Below, one piece after another: positions 16,547 to 25,721 of a stretch of DNA of 64,000 nucleotides; within the stretch, counting starts at the first letter, position 1; the number at the start of each line of letters is the position of its first letter. This DNA comes from Pontibacillus yanchengensis (lineage in GTDB: Bacteria; Bacillota; Bacilli; Bacillales; BH030062), in NCBI RefSeq assembly GCF_009856295.1, contig NZ_WMEU01000005.1:186001-250000 (forward strand). The letters are read 5' to 3'. Under the pieces are notes generated by a model. That model saw only the letters and a program-made list of their open reading frames with translations. It searched no databases and was not told where the DNA came from. Made by a program: the position numbers and the translations under genes.

Positions 16547-18226
16547 TTGAAAAGAAAAGCATTTCAAAACCTGAAGAAGGCAAGTGTATCCGCGACAGTA
16601 GCAGTAATAGCTTTAAGTGGATTTGGAGCTACAGCTACATATGCATCCGCAGAAGAAGACCCAATGTCCCTTTATTTAGACGCACAGAAAAACACGAATG
16701 AGGTGCAGTGGGAAAGGTATAAACCTTACACGGAAACCTCTTATGAATTACAAGATCGTTTACTTGAAGAAGCCTATGAATCTAATTCTACTATTCAAGC
16801 AGGCCTAGATGTGAACAGTGATATGATTCATCAAATGGTACCTAAATTGTCTATGTATGAAAAAGCTTTATCAAAAGCAAAGATAGAAACGTCTTCCAAA
16901 TTAGACCCAAGTACAAATGAAATGTTTGCAGACATGGACCTTTACTTAGATCGTTACAGAATTGGACAAGGTTCTTTCTATCAGAATGAAGAGAAGACTT
17001 CCGTGAAAATTACTAATCTATATAACAAGTATTTCACAGTAGATAATGATGATTTTGGTAACTTAATGAAAATGTCAGGTGCTAATGCAGAAATGCCAGC
17101 AACTCCTGACGGCCAAATGGTTACTACCTCACCTGAAATGACAAAAATTCCAAACGTTGTAGAATATAATCAGTCTACATTTACAATGGATGAATTAAAG
17201 CAAATTGGACAAGATTACCTTGCTATTTTAGAGGAACAAGTGAAAGAAGCTGACTTTTCTCTAGAAGAAAATGCTTCTTTTGAAGGTGAATCGTATAAAA
17301 AGGTCTCGTTACAAATTGATGAAGAAAATGCTCAAGAGATGATTAAGAGCTTATTAGAAGAGTTGAAAGATGATGAGCGTATCTGGGATACGGTTATGAC
17401 ACAAATGGAAATGCAAGGTGTTCCTACTGAAGGTCAAGAAGAAATGATGATGGCTGATCTTAACAAGGCAATCGAAAATGTTGATAAACTTCAACTTCAA
17501 AATGGTATCAATATTGAAGCGTACATCAAGGACAACTTGGTTGCTCACGAAGAGATTACATTTAGCATCCTAAATCCTGAAACAAACCAAACTGTTTCTA
17601 TTGAAATGGTAGGGAACTATAAGGAAAATGGCGATGACTATCAAGCATCAGGTGACATTTCTATTTCTTCTGAAGCTGCAAATACAGATGTTGTGCTGAG
17701 CTATACAGAAGACGGGGAAGAAGTGAGCAACGGCCTGAACGTAGATAACACATTCCGCCTAAAAGTAGATGCGCCAGAAACTCAATCTAATCTGAACGTT
17801 GGTCTTGATTTGACTTCAGAATACACCGAAAAGAGTTCAAATGTTGCATTCGACGTTATCTTAAAAGGGGAAGCACTTCAGGGACAAATGATTCCTGATA
17901 TTAGTGGCCATGTGAACACTACATTAAACAAAGAGTCTGCTGATAGCTATAGTCAGGACATGGAATTTGGTTTGGACTTAGCGATGACAACACCACAAAC
18001 TGGTGATATGAATGGTAGCCTAACGTTTGATGTACAACAAGATGTGCATTTCACAGATGAGTTGACTTTCCCTGAAGTAACAGAAGGTGAGAATGCAGTA
18101 GATATGACAAATGCGTCTGATGAGGAAATGGATGAAATCGGTAAAAAGGTTCAGCGAAACATGAAGCGTTACGCTGATGTGTTTAAGTCCGTTTTCGCGA
18201 ATACTCTATTTGATGAACAAATATAG
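16547..18226 (+). CDS. Secreted acidic protein of unknown function
   Basis: About 559 residues. The signal peptide is KRKAFQNLKK followed by a hydrophobic stretch ending ATYASA, with cleavage likely near residue 35. The mature part is rich in Glu, Asp, Met and Asn. It alternates helical segments (residues 50-130) with beta-rich stretches of repeated T/S-x-V patterns, ending in MKRYADVFKSVF. No enzyme motif was recognised. I prefer TTG 16547 because GAGAGGATGG lies at proper distance; ATG 16538 sits inside that site. It is flanked by its own terminator and an inverted-repeat leader. Confidence 0.7.
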   Translation: MKRKAFQNLKKASVSATVAVIALSGFGATATYASAEEDPMSLYLDAQKNTNEVQWERYKPYTETSYELQDRLLEEAYESNSTIQAGLDVNSDMIHQMVPKLSMYEKALSKAKIETSSKLDPSTNEMFADMDLYLDRYRIGQGSFYQNEEKTSVKITNLYNKYFTVDNDDFGNLMKMSGANAEMPATPDGQMVTTSPEMTKIPNVVEYNQSTFTMDELKQIGQDYLAILEEQVKEADFSLEENASFEGESYKKVSLQIDEENAQEMIKSLLEELKDDERIWDTVMTQMEMQGVPTEGQEEMMMADLNKAIENVDKLQLQNGINIEAYIKDNLVAHEEITFSILNPETNQTVSIEMVGNYKENGDDYQASGDISISSEAANTDVVLSYTEDGEEVSNGLNVDNTFRLKVDAPETQSNLNVGLDLTSEYTEKSSNVAFDVILKGEALQGQMIPDISGHVNTTLNKESADSYSQDMEFGLDLAMTTPQTGDMNGSLTFDVQQDVHFTDELTFPEVTEGENAVDMTNASDEEMDEIGKKVQRNMKRYADVFKSVFANTLFDEQI

Positions 18227-18248
18227 TAAATAAATGTAATAGGTTCGC

Positions 18249-18280
18249 AACCTGGTAGATTTCCTATCTACCAGGTTTTT
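18249..18280 (+). terminator. Terminator of the secreted protein gene
   Basis: AACCTGGTAGAT (18249-18260) pairs perfectly with ATCTACCAGGTT (18266-18277), followed by TTTTT. Confidence 0.9.
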
Positions 18281-18389
18281 ATTAGGTGGTTGTGTTAAAA
18301 AATGGTAAAAAATCCATTTTCCTCACGCAATCATCGACAAAAAATGCTAAAATATAGGTATGTAGTTTTACAAAAGGGGGGGATTATCG

Positions 18390-19346
18390 ATGAAAAAGGT
18401 CATGCTATTGGTGGCGGTATTACTGATTACAATATTGTCTACACAAAGCCATGTTCACGCAGAAAAGCGTTCTGTTCCAAAAGATAAAACCTGGACCATT
18501 ACGTTTAATACCCCGATGGATAAAAACACCATTAATCACAACAATATTTATGTAATAGCACCAAATGGGAACAAAATCTCTAAATCTAATATTCGCCTCT
18601 ATCTAACTAATGAAGGTAAGAGTGTAAAAGTGGAACCATCTACTTCTTCACCATATGAAAATGGAAGCACCTATACCCTTCATATTAATACTAAGGTTAA
18701 AGCTGAAAATGGTGAAAATCTTAGGGAAAAAGAAACCTTGACGTTTAAAGTACATAAGGGAAAATATTCTGATCAAGCAATAGAATATTTTCAAGAGATT
18801 GCCTTTGGTTCTGAATGGAGTGAAGGAGATTTTCCCATTCGAAAATGGAAATCAAATCCCAAGATCACAGTAATAGGTTCCCCTACCACAGAAGATTCAA
18901 AGGCTTTAGAAAATACAATGAATGACATCAATCAAGCACAGGATAGTATTACCCTCACACAACAGGATGAGAATGCAAATATTACAATTTACTTTGTACC
19001 ATTAGAAGAATTTGATAAATATGTTTCTAATCCAAAAGAAGGGAACTGGGGGTTATTTAAGTACTGGTGGAAAGATGGGTATGTGATTAATAGGGCTAAG
19101 ATTCTTATTGCAACAGATAAAACTACACAAAAAGGGCGTACTCACTTAATTCGGGAAGAATTGACACAGTCATTAGGTCTCGTAAACGATTCTTATAGTT
19201 ATCCAGATAGTATGTTTTTTCAAAAGTACACCTACGTTGATGCCTTTATGGATTTAGATGAAACATTGATTAAGATGCTATATGAATATGAAATTCAACC
19301 TGGCATGAAACCGAGCAAGGCGATAGAAGTATTCAATAACATGTAG
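18390..19346 (+). CDS. Exported protein: Ig-like N-domain plus DUF2927 metallopeptidase-like domain
   Basis: 318 residues. The signal peptide is followed by an SbsA/Big_5-type Ig-like domain (about 25-130) with W-x-I-x-F-N-T-P-M-D and L-x-P-x-x-x-Y-E-N-G-S-T-Y. The C-terminal half contains HLIREELTQSLGLVNDS and YPDSMF, which resemble the DUF2927 family, thought to be zincin-like. Such proteins act outside the cell, perhaps at the wall. A strong GGGGGG ribosome site precedes the ATG. The DUF2927 call rests on the motif only. Confidence 0.68.
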   Translation: MKKVMLLVAVLLITILSTQSHVHAEKRSVPKDKTWTITFNTPMDKNTINHNNIYVIAPNGNKISKSNIRLYLTNEGKSVKVEPSTSSPYENGSTYTLHINTKVKAENGENLREKETLTFKVHKGKYSDQAIEYFQEIAFGSEWSEGDFPIRKWKSNPKITVIGSPTTEDSKALENTMNDINQAQDSITLTQQDENANITIYFVPLEEFDKYVSNPKEGNWGLFKYWWKDGYVINRAKILIATDKTTQKGRTHLIREELTQSLGLVNDSYSYPDSMFFQKYTYVDAFMDLDETLIKMLYEYEIQPGMKPSKAIEVFNNM

Positions 19347-19352
19347 TAGTTC

Positions 19353-19400
19353 AAACGCCTGGGCGATTCCTTTGATCATAAAGGATCTGCCCAGGCGTTT
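19353..19400 (+). terminator. Terminator after the DUF2927-like gene
   Basis: AAACGCCTGGGC (19353-19364) pairs with GCCCAGGCGTTT (19389-19400). Confidence 0.85.
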
Positions 19401-19513
19401 GTGTTGGGACTGATACTAAAATTACGTTATTGTTCCACAATAGCCCCTTATCTTGAAGACTTGGATTCGAGATATATTCAAAAGGTGATGGGTCCGATAC
19501 TTGAAACGTGGAA

Positions 19514-19640
19514 GGGGGTTACGGTGAAGCAACTCGCTTTCCTGCGGGCGAGCTGGTGAGCCTTCTCAGTCGCTTTGCTCCCTCCGGGGTCTCACCAACC
19601 TCTTTCTCCCGCGGGAGTCTCGTAGTTCCCCTTCACCCCC
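19514..19640 (-). repeat. GC-rich palindromic repeat, copy X
   Basis: A ~127-bp GC-rich block in AT-rich surroundings, with GAGCTGGTGAG, TCTCACC and TTTCTCCCGCGGGAGTCTC. The ends are roughly complementary (GGGGGTTACGGTGAAG against CTTCACCCCC). It resembles the abundant GGAGACTCC...GCGAGT intergenic repeats I know from other Bacillaceae. It is the inverse of copy Y. No coding frame in it looks real. Confidence 0.75.
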
Positions 19641-19926
19641 AGCCGGGTAATGGCTATCGGAACAGCGGCCAAATGTTGTATGTCTCCCAAAAGGACATAT
19701 AAGCTCTTATTTTTAGTGAAAACCCTCTTTGGGTGAATCTTATGGACAAATAAAACTTTATTTTTTACAAACAGCGAACTAAATGTTCATTAGCTTTCTT
19801 GCCACAGAATTTTTTGTTATGAACCAATTGTTATACTAGAACTTACTAGGGTGTAGACCGTCAGAAGATATTCAAATATCTCAACCTCTCTAAGTTCGCT
19901 ATGTTTCCGTTGCTCCCAATACTAGC
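19641..19926. other. AT-rich spacer between repeats X and Y
   Basis: No gene is visible. AGCGAACT near 19767 and AGTTCGCT near 19893 are inverted relatives, suggesting the spacer ends belong to the repeat pair. Confidence 0.4.
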
Positions 19927-20053
19927 AAAGGTGGCCGTGGAACAAGGAGACTCCCGCCGGAGAAAGAGGTAGGCAAGATCCCCTGAGGGTGTTTTCCCCG
20001 AAGGTAGCTTGCCAGCTCGCCGGCAGGACGCGAGTTGTTCCAGAGGCCACCTT
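19927..20053 (+). repeat. GC-rich palindromic repeat, copy Y (inverted relative to X)
   Basis: A ~127-bp block. AAAGGTGGCC-TGGAACAA at the left end is complementary to TTGTTCC-GGCCACCTTT at the right end. Internal GGAGACTCCCGCCGGAGAAA is the reverse complement of the matching part of copy X. TCTTGAAGACT near 19452 and AGTCTTCAAGA near 20119 flank the whole pair as an inverted repeat. Confidence 0.75.
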
Positions 20054-20273
20054 TATTCTAACTAAATCTACGGGTACATCGCTCTTTCTGTGCGATCACC
20101 AAAATTATCTCAACTTCCAGTCTTCAAGATTATGCCTCTTATACTGAATAAGTAAGCTCTAATTGTTCATATAAACTCTATGAACAAAAAAGCATCAGGT
20201 TTTGTTTTTTGGGGTATGAGGGTTATCATAATAAATAGAAAATAGAGCATGTTTTTGGAAGGATTGTATTCAC

Positions 20274-21752
20274 TTGGATTTATCTGTACATACACTGATA
20301 TTCTTGTTTTCATCGATGTTAATTATTGGCGTAGTTGCAACGAAATTCTCTTCTCGCCTAGGGTTACCTTCTCTTGTTTTATTCCTTTTAGTAGGAATGT
20401 CTTTTAACAACTTCGTTTACTTTGAAAATGTAGAACTCTCACAACTAATTGGAATAATTGCTTTAATTATCATCTTATTTGAGGGTGGTACACAAACCAA
20501 ATGGCATCATATTCGCCCCATAATTGGTTCTGCAGGTATATTGGCTACTCTTGGTGTATTTATTACGACTGTGGTAACAGGTGCAGCGGCTATTTATATT
20601 CTGGATTTCTCATTATTGGAAGGGATGCTGTTTGGCGCTATTGTTGGTTCAACAGATGCTGCTGCTGTATTTGCCGTTCTTGGCAAAAAAGATATCAAAC
20701 GGAGACTAGTCTCAACGTTGGAAGCAGAATCAGGATCAAATGACCCAATGGCAGTTTTTTTAACTGTTTCCTTAATTGAAATGATTCAAGTTCCTGAAAC
20801 TTCTATTTGGTCTACATTAGGTACATTTTTTGTTCAAATGGGAGTTGGATTGGTCATTGGCCTGGTACTTGGAAAAATTACTGTTCTGCTAATTAATCAC
20901 ATAAAACTGGATGCTTCGGGCTTGTATCCTGTATTGGCGATAGGATGTGCTATCGTTACCTATGCGATTGCTGGCGCTATTGGCGGAAGTGGATTGCTTG
21001 CAGTTTATGTGATGGCAGTTTTTGTTGGGAATAATGATCTTTTGTATCGCTTTTCCATTCTAAGGTTTAATGAAGGATTTGCATGGATGATGCAAATTGT
21101 TATGTTTATCCTCCTTGGGTTACTTGTTTTTCCTAAGCAACTTCCTGAAATATTTTGGCAGGGTATTTTACTATCCATTATCTTGATTTTCGTGGCACGT
21201 CCGATTGCTGTTTTTATCTCGACTATGTTTATGAAATATAATTTTAAGGAGCAGTTATTCGTTTCTTGGGCAGGATTGAAAGGTGCAGTTCCAATCGTTC
21301 TAGCAACATATCCAATTGTCGCTGGTGTTGAAAATAGTGATCTCATTTTCAACGTTGTCTTTTTCGTTGTGTTAATATCAGCGTTGATTCAGGGGAGTAC
21401 ATTATCGTGGCTTGCGACGAAATTAGGTCTTACCGTAAAAGAAGATCATGACGTCATGCCAAGCATGGAGTTAATTACATTAGGAAAAACAGATTCTGAA
21501 ATCATGGAAGTAGCCATGACAGAGCGCTCACCAGCTATTGGAATATCGTTAACGGATTTGCAGTTACCAAGCGAAACATTAATCATAGGTATCATCCGAG
21601 ATGGGAGTGTCATTACCCCACAAGGAGATTCGATTCTCGCAAACGATGATACGTTATATGTGCTTGTACATAAGAAGAACAGAGAAAAAGTGAAAGCTGC
21701 ACTTATTGGAACAAAGCCAAAAAAGAAAGTTGTACCAAAGAAATCATCTTAA
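20274..21752 (+). CDS. CPA1-family K+(Na+)/H+ antiporter with C-terminal RCK_C domain (NhaP2-like)
   Basis: 492 residues. Twelve or so membrane segments carry the CPA1 marks ILFEGGTQT, GSTDAAAVFAVL and ESGSNDPMA (with the ND pair used in ion binding). The last ~95 residues form a TrkA-C/RCK_C domain (SLTDLQLPSETLIIGIIRDG). NhaP2-type carriers exchange cytoplasmic K+ or Na+ for H+, and the RCK_C part senses a ligand. The start is TTG 20274, with GGAAGGA 10 nt before it; no suitable ATG exists. It fits the salt-adaptation theme of the window. Confidence 0.88.
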   Translation: MDLSVHTLIFLFSSMLIIGVVATKFSSRLGLPSLVLFLLVGMSFNNFVYFENVELSQLIGIIALIIILFEGGTQTKWHHIRPIIGSAGILATLGVFITTVVTGAAAIYILDFSLLEGMLFGAIVGSTDAAAVFAVLGKKDIKRRLVSTLEAESGSNDPMAVFLTVSLIEMIQVPETSIWSTLGTFFVQMGVGLVIGLVLGKITVLLINHIKLDASGLYPVLAIGCAIVTYAIAGAIGGSGLLAVYVMAVFVGNNDLLYRFSILRFNEGFAWMMQIVMFILLGLLVFPKQLPEIFWQGILLSIILIFVARPIAVFISTMFMKYNFKEQLFVSWAGLKGAVPIVLATYPIVAGVENSDLIFNVVFFVVLISALIQGSTLSWLATKLGLTVKEDHDVMPSMELITLGKTDSEIMEVAMTERSPAIGISLTDLQLPSETLIIGIIRDGSVITPQGDSILANDDTLYVLVHKKNREKVKAALIGTKPKKKVVPKKSS

Positions 21753-21846
21753 AAGCTTAAATATGCCATATAAAAGGAATTTGATATGCACTATTCCAAT
21801 CAACCAAAAAGTATTAACTGTTCTCCCTGATATAATCGCTATGTAA

Positions 21847-22205
21847 CCAATACCACCCTTTAACATCCTTGCTGTATATGTCTATCGGGTGATAGTAGGT
21901 CATCAATCTCCATTAATCGATGAGCATGCCAAAGAAAATATTAACTTTCAATTGAGCTATCAGCTATATTTCTTATGTTTTATGATCTTCGTTTTTGGTA
22001 TAAATGGACTTTCCTCTTTTTTTGATGTTTCTGCTATTGATTTACCGCCTCTATTTGCGATTATTGGTGTAGGTGCAGGGTTTATAATAATAGGTATTCT
22101 GTTACTACACGGTTTTTTGTACTCATATTTCTGGTAGCAGCTATAGTGAAAGTATTAATGGGTAAACAATACAAGTTTCCTTTGACGATTCGCTTTTTAA
22201 AATAA
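21847..22205 (+). pseudogene. Decayed DUF4870 membrane protein gene
   Basis: The frame beginning near 21847 encodes SPLIDEHAKENINFQLSYQ, the hallmark of DUF4870 proteins, followed by hydrophobic segments. It stops at 22135-22137. In the next frame the proper ending VKVLMGKQYKFPLTIRFLK continues to a stop at 22203-22205. The N-terminal part is also missing: an in-frame TAA at 21844 precedes it and there is no ribosome site. A 3' frameshift and a 5' loss make a functional product unlikely. Confidence 0.75.
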
Positions 22206-22221
22206 GTATTATTGTATATAA

Positions 22222-22250
22222 AGAAAGCTCAGATTAGCTCTGAGCTTTCT
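22222..22250. terminator. Bidirectional terminator
   Basis: AGAAAGCTCAGA pairs with TCTGAGCTTTCT around TTAGC, with A/T flanks on both sides. It separates the broken DUF4870 gene from the minus-strand membrane gene. Confidence 0.85.
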
Positions 22251-22290
22251 TTATTAAATTTGATTGGTTTATATAAAGAAGAAAAGGCTC

Positions 22291-22677
22291 TTATTGGTAA
22301 CCGAGTAACACCCAAAGGCACAACAAAAAAAGAATACTAGATACTGGAGTCATGATGAGCCGTTCTGTTTTACTCTTTGATGCTATATTTCCGACCGTAT
22401 TCAACCCTAAAAATGCAGTAAACACCCAAAGAGTAGAGTGGATTGGAATCGGGAGGAATGGTCCAATAACGGTAGTGTGTTGGAGTATGACGATGCCCAT
22501 ACTTACGAGAATTACGGCTGAAAATATACTGGCAATACGGAGTGGCATTGGTAAGGTGCGGTACAAACCACCCCATGCTGCTGCGCCTAATGGAAACCCT
22601 ATGGCTAATAATATTTGATAGATAGCTACCCCAAGTAACAGAGAAAATATGATAACAGGAATAAAAGGATTAATCAT
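22291..22677 (-). CDS. Small four-helix membrane protein of unknown function
   Basis: 128 residues from ATG 22677, preceded by a G-rich site GGGGGGGC. There are four hydrophobic segments (about 4-24, 47-68, 78-97 and 107-126) with few charged residues. No known domain recognised. It is 64 bp downstream of the ferredoxin-NADP reductase gene on the same strand, with no clear terminator between them, so it may share that transcript. Confidence 0.6.
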   Translation of the reverse strand: MINPFIPVIIFSLLLGVAIYQILLAIGFPLGAAAWGGLYRTLPMPLRIASIFSAVILVSMGIVILQHTTVIGPFLPIPIHSTLWVFTAFLGLNTVGNIASKSKTERLIMTPVSSILFLLCLWVLLGYQ

Positions 22678-22741
22678 TTTAAAGCCCCCCCGCGACAGCA
22701 TGTTATTTCCTTGTATAGATATTCAACAAATACTTCACCTA

Positions 22742-23791
22742 TTACTTCACCATTTCTCTTACTAATTTCTTATTCCGTTGCTTAAATCGATCATTATGGG
22801 AAGACACCAAAGCGGATTCATTTGCTTCTGGTTCAATGTATTGTTTAGCACGATTAACTGCATTTGCCGCGTCTTGGAATGCGCCGGCGATTAAATTCAA
22901 TTTTCCCTCATGCGTTAATATATCACCCGCCGCAAAAAGCCCATCTACAGAAGATTCGCTTCGTGCATTTCCTGAGATAAAGTAATTATTGGATAATTCA
23001 AGGTTAAGAGGGCTATTTTCTAAAAGGGCTGCATCGCGATCAAATCCGTGATTGATTACCACATCATCCACTGCTACTTGAAATGTTTCTCCCGTTTCAT
23101 GATTGGTTAATTCTACTTCCTCAATAAATTCATGACTATCACTTGCGAGTAGTTTTGAAATGGACGTTTGGAAGAAGCACTGAGCAGATCCACTTAGCAA
23201 CTGTGTCACTTGGGCTTCATGTCCTTTCAGTTGTTCTTTTCGGTACGTAAGGTACACTTTTTTGGCAACTGGTTCTAATTCATTTGCCCAATCAATGGCT
23301 GAATTTCCACCACCAGAAACAATGACCGTCTTATCTTTAAAACGCTGAAGTGACTTGATGGTATAGTGTAAATTGGTTACCTCAAATTGCTCTGCCCCTT
23401 CAATCGGCAGCTTTTGTGGATTTAATATACCACTGCCTACTGCTACGATAACGGTTTTTGAATAGTGAACTTGACCAGAAGCTGCCTTAAGTATAAACGT
23501 GCCATCTTCAAGTCTCGAGATGGATTCAATTTTCTCATTTAAGACCACCTCTGGGTCAAAAGTCATTGCTTGCTCAACAAGCTGCTCCATAAGCTGAGCT
23601 CCCGTTGTAGGGATGAGACCTCCTACATCCCAAATCATTTTTTCAGGATAAACTTGAATCTTTCCTCCTAATTGAGGTTGATATTCGATGATTTTTGTTT
23701 TCATTTCTCGTAAACCACTATAAAAAGCTGAATAAAGCCCGGCAGGTCCACCGCCAATAATGGTCACATCAAAGCATTCCATTTCCTCCAT
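22742..23791 (-). CDS. Ferredoxin/flavodoxin--NADP+ reductase (YumC/YcgT type)
   Basis: 349 residues, a thioredoxin-reductase-like FNR. FAD motif GGGPAG lies near the N-terminus (VTIIGGGPAGLYSA) and the NADPH motif is SGGGNSAID. GLFAAGDI closes the FAD domain. It lacks the CxxC of thioredoxin reductase. It passes electrons between NADPH and ferredoxin or flavodoxin. Start ATG 23791 follows GGGAGCG. It is divergent from an iron-uptake operon, and Fur-box-like sequences lie between them, so an iron-limited role such as reducing imported ferric siderophore is plausible. Confidence 0.87.
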   Translation of the reverse strand: MEEMECFDVTIIGGGPAGLYSAFYSGLREMKTKIIEYQPQLGGKIQVYPEKMIWDVGGLIPTTGAQLMEQLVEQAMTFDPEVVLNEKIESISRLEDGTFILKAASGQVHYSKTVIVAVGSGILNPQKLPIEGAEQFEVTNLHYTIKSLQRFKDKTVIVSGGGNSAIDWANELEPVAKKVYLTYRKEQLKGHEAQVTQLLSGSAQCFFQTSISKLLASDSHEFIEEVELTNHETGETFQVAVDDVVINHGFDRDAALLENSPLNLELSNNYFISGNARSESSVDGLFAAGDILTHEGKLNLIAGAFQDAANAVNRAKQYIEPEANESALVSSHNDRFKQRNKKLVREMVK

Positions 23792-23851
23792 ACAATTCCA
23801 CGCTCCCAATTTTCATTTGAAAGACTATCATTCTTTTGAACTAAATTATAT

Positions 23852-23866
23852 TGACAATCGTTATGA
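23852..23866. promoter_or_regulatory. Possible second Fur box
   Basis: TGACAATCGTTATGA matches the 7-1-7 Fur pattern at 12 of 15 positions. It lies 60 bp before the reductase start. Confidence 0.45.
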
Positions 23867-23895
23867 ACGCAATTATAGTATTCATTGTAACCGAT

Positions 23896-23916
23896 ATTGA
23901 GAATCATTATCAATAT
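23896..23916. promoter_or_regulatory. Fur box in the divergent iron promoter region
   Basis: TGAGAATCATTATCAAT (23898-23914) is close to the Fur consensus TGATAATNATTATCA. It lies 34 bp upstream of the siderophore ABC ATPase gene. Confidence 0.8.
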
Positions 23917-23947
23917 TGTTCGTAAAATAATCTAGGGAGGCTGCACT

Positions 23948-24793
23948 ATGGTCCGTCTATACACAGAAAGCTTACAAATTGGGTACGGGGAACGTTCCGT
24001 TGTGGAAGACCTTTCATTACATATCCCTGATCAGAAAATCACTACCATCATCGGGGCGAACGGATGCGGGAAGTCAACGCTACTAAAAGCAATTACGCGT
24101 ATCATTTCTCACCAATCAGGATCAGTGATTCTTGATGGAGACAGTATTACAAGAGAAGATACGAAGGCTCTTGCAAAGAAAATGGCGATTCTACCCCAAT
24201 CTCCGGAAAGTGCTTCAGGTTTAACCGTGGGTGAGCTGGTATCTTACGGGCGTTTTCCTTATCAAAAAGGATTTGGAAGGTTGAGCAATAAAGATATAGA
24301 CGTGATTAATTGGGCACTTGAGGTAACTGGGACAGAAGAATTCAAATATAAATCTGTTGATGCTCTTTCTGGAGGACAACGTCAGCGTGTTTGGATTGCC
24401 ATGTCACTGGCTCAAGAAACGGATATGATTTTTCTGGATGAACCTACAACGTACCTGGATATGGCCCACCAATTAGAAGTTCTAGAGCTTCTGCAAAGGT
24501 TGAACCTAGATGAAGGACGCACGATTGTAATGGTTCTGCATGATTTAAACCAGGCAGCGCGTTTTGCTGACCATATAATTGCTTTGAAAGATGGCAAAAT
24601 CGTAAAAGCGGGATCATGTGAAGAAGTCATACAAAAAGAGGTGTTAAAAGAAGTTTTTCAAATCGATGCTGAAATCGGTCGAGATCCACGTACCAATAAA
24701 CCAATGTGTATAACATATGATTTAATAAAAGGAGAAGATACTTATGAAAAAAGCATTCATTCCATTCCTACTGTTGTTCGTGCTCATTCTTAG
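23948..24793 (+). CDS. Iron(III)-siderophore ABC transporter ATPase (FhuC/FecE type)
   Basis: 281 residues. Walker A is GANGCGKST, the signature is LSGGQRQR, Walker B is MIFLDEPTTYLD and the switch His is in VLHDLNQA. The family couples ATP hydrolysis to import of iron chelates through two FecCD permeases. GGGAGG precedes the ATG. The 3' end overlaps the binding-protein gene by 50 bp, an unusually long overlap: the last ~17 codons here are read in another frame as that protein's signal peptide. This ATPase may serve other binding proteins too. Confidence 0.92.
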   Translation: MVRLYTESLQIGYGERSVVEDLSLHIPDQKITTIIGANGCGKSTLLKAITRIISHQSGSVILDGDSITREDTKALAKKMAILPQSPESASGLTVGELVSYGRFPYQKGFGRLSNKDIDVINWALEVTGTEEFKYKSVDALSGGQRQRVWIAMSLAQETDMIFLDEPTTYLDMAHQLEVLELLQRLNLDEGRTIVMVLHDLNQAARFADHIIALKDGKIVKAGSCEEVIQKEVLKEVFQIDAEIGRDPRTNKPMCITYDLIKGEDTYEKSIHSIPTVVRAHS

Positions 24794-25712
24794 TGCATGT
24801 GGAGGTCAATCATCTGAAGGTGCAAGTTCAGATGATAATCAAAAAGAAAACCAAGAGGAATCTAGTAATAGCGAAGAAAAAAGCAGTGATTCCTCAGAAA
24901 CAATCACCTATGAATCTGAAAATGGTCCAGTCGAAGTTCCAGCTAACCCAGAGCGAGTTGTTGTTCTATCATCCTTCGCAGGGAATCTAATGGCATTAGA
25001 TGTGAACTTGGTTGGAATCGATTCCTGGTCAAAGATGAATCCTCGCTGGGAAGAAGAGTTAAAGGGTGTTGAAGAAGTTTCCGCAGAGAACCTGGAGAAA
25101 ATTATCGAGTTAAACCCAGATTTAATCATTGGTTTATCTAATACCAAAAATGTTGATAAATTAAAAGAAATTGCTCCTACTGTTACCTTTACATACGGGA
25201 AAGTAGATTACTTACAGCAACATATAGAGATTGCAAAGCTTGTTAACAAAGAAGAACAAGCAAAAGAATGGGTTGAAGATTTCAAAGAACGTGCTCAAGC
25301 TACTGGCGATAAAATCCGTGAGAAAATCGGTGAAGATACAACCGTATCTGTTATTGAGAAATTCGATAAGCAAATCTATGTGTTCGGTGATAACTGGGGA
25401 CGCGGAACAGAGATTCTATATCAAGAAATGAATCTTAAGATGCCTAAAAAAGTAAAAGAAATGGCTCTAGAGCAAGGATATTATGCAATTTCTCCTGAAG
25501 TACTACCTGAGTATGCAGGAGACTATATGATTGTTAGTAAGAATGAAGATACAGATAACTCATTCCAAGAAACAGAAACGTATCAAAATATTCCTGCTGT
25601 GAAAAATGATCAAGTATTTGAAGTAAACAGTAAAGCCTTCTACTTTAATGATCCTAACACACTAGAGTACCAACTAGACTTCTTTAAAGAAGCATTCCTT
25701 GGTGAAAAGTAA
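24744..25712 (+). CDS. Iron-siderophore binding lipoprotein
   Basis: 322 residues. The signal peptide ends in LILSAC (lipobox, Cys19) and is followed by a Ser/Glu/Asn-rich linker to about residue 50. The rest is a class III (FecB/FhuD) binding fold: NPERVVVLSS, then IIELNPDLIIGLS, then a long helical hinge. It captures a ferric siderophore outside the membrane and delivers it to the two permeases. The siderophore class is not readable. AAAGGAGAAG precedes ATG 24744, inside the ATPase gene. A hairpin follows, which may lower expression of the permeases. Confidence 0.9.
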   Translation: MKKAFIPFLLLFVLILSACGGQSSEGASSDDNQKENQEESSNSEEKSSDSSETITYESENGPVEVPANPERVVVLSSFAGNLMALDVNLVGIDSWSKMNPRWEEELKGVEEVSAENLEKIIELNPDLIIGLSNTKNVDKLKEIAPTVTFTYGKVDYLQQHIEIAKLVNKEEQAKEWVEDFKERAQATGDKIREKIGEDTTVSVIEKFDKQIYVFGDNWGRGTEILYQEMNLKMPKKVKEMALEQGYYAISPEVLPEYAGDYMIVSKNEDTDNSFQETETYQNIPAVKNDQVFEVNSKAFYFNDPNTLEYQLDFFKEAFLGEK

Positions 25713-25721
25713 GACACTAAC

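Noticed and set aside
19508..19702. Open frame within GC-rich repeat X
   Set aside because: The frame is open only because the repeat is GC-rich. Composition and lack of a start site argue against a gene.
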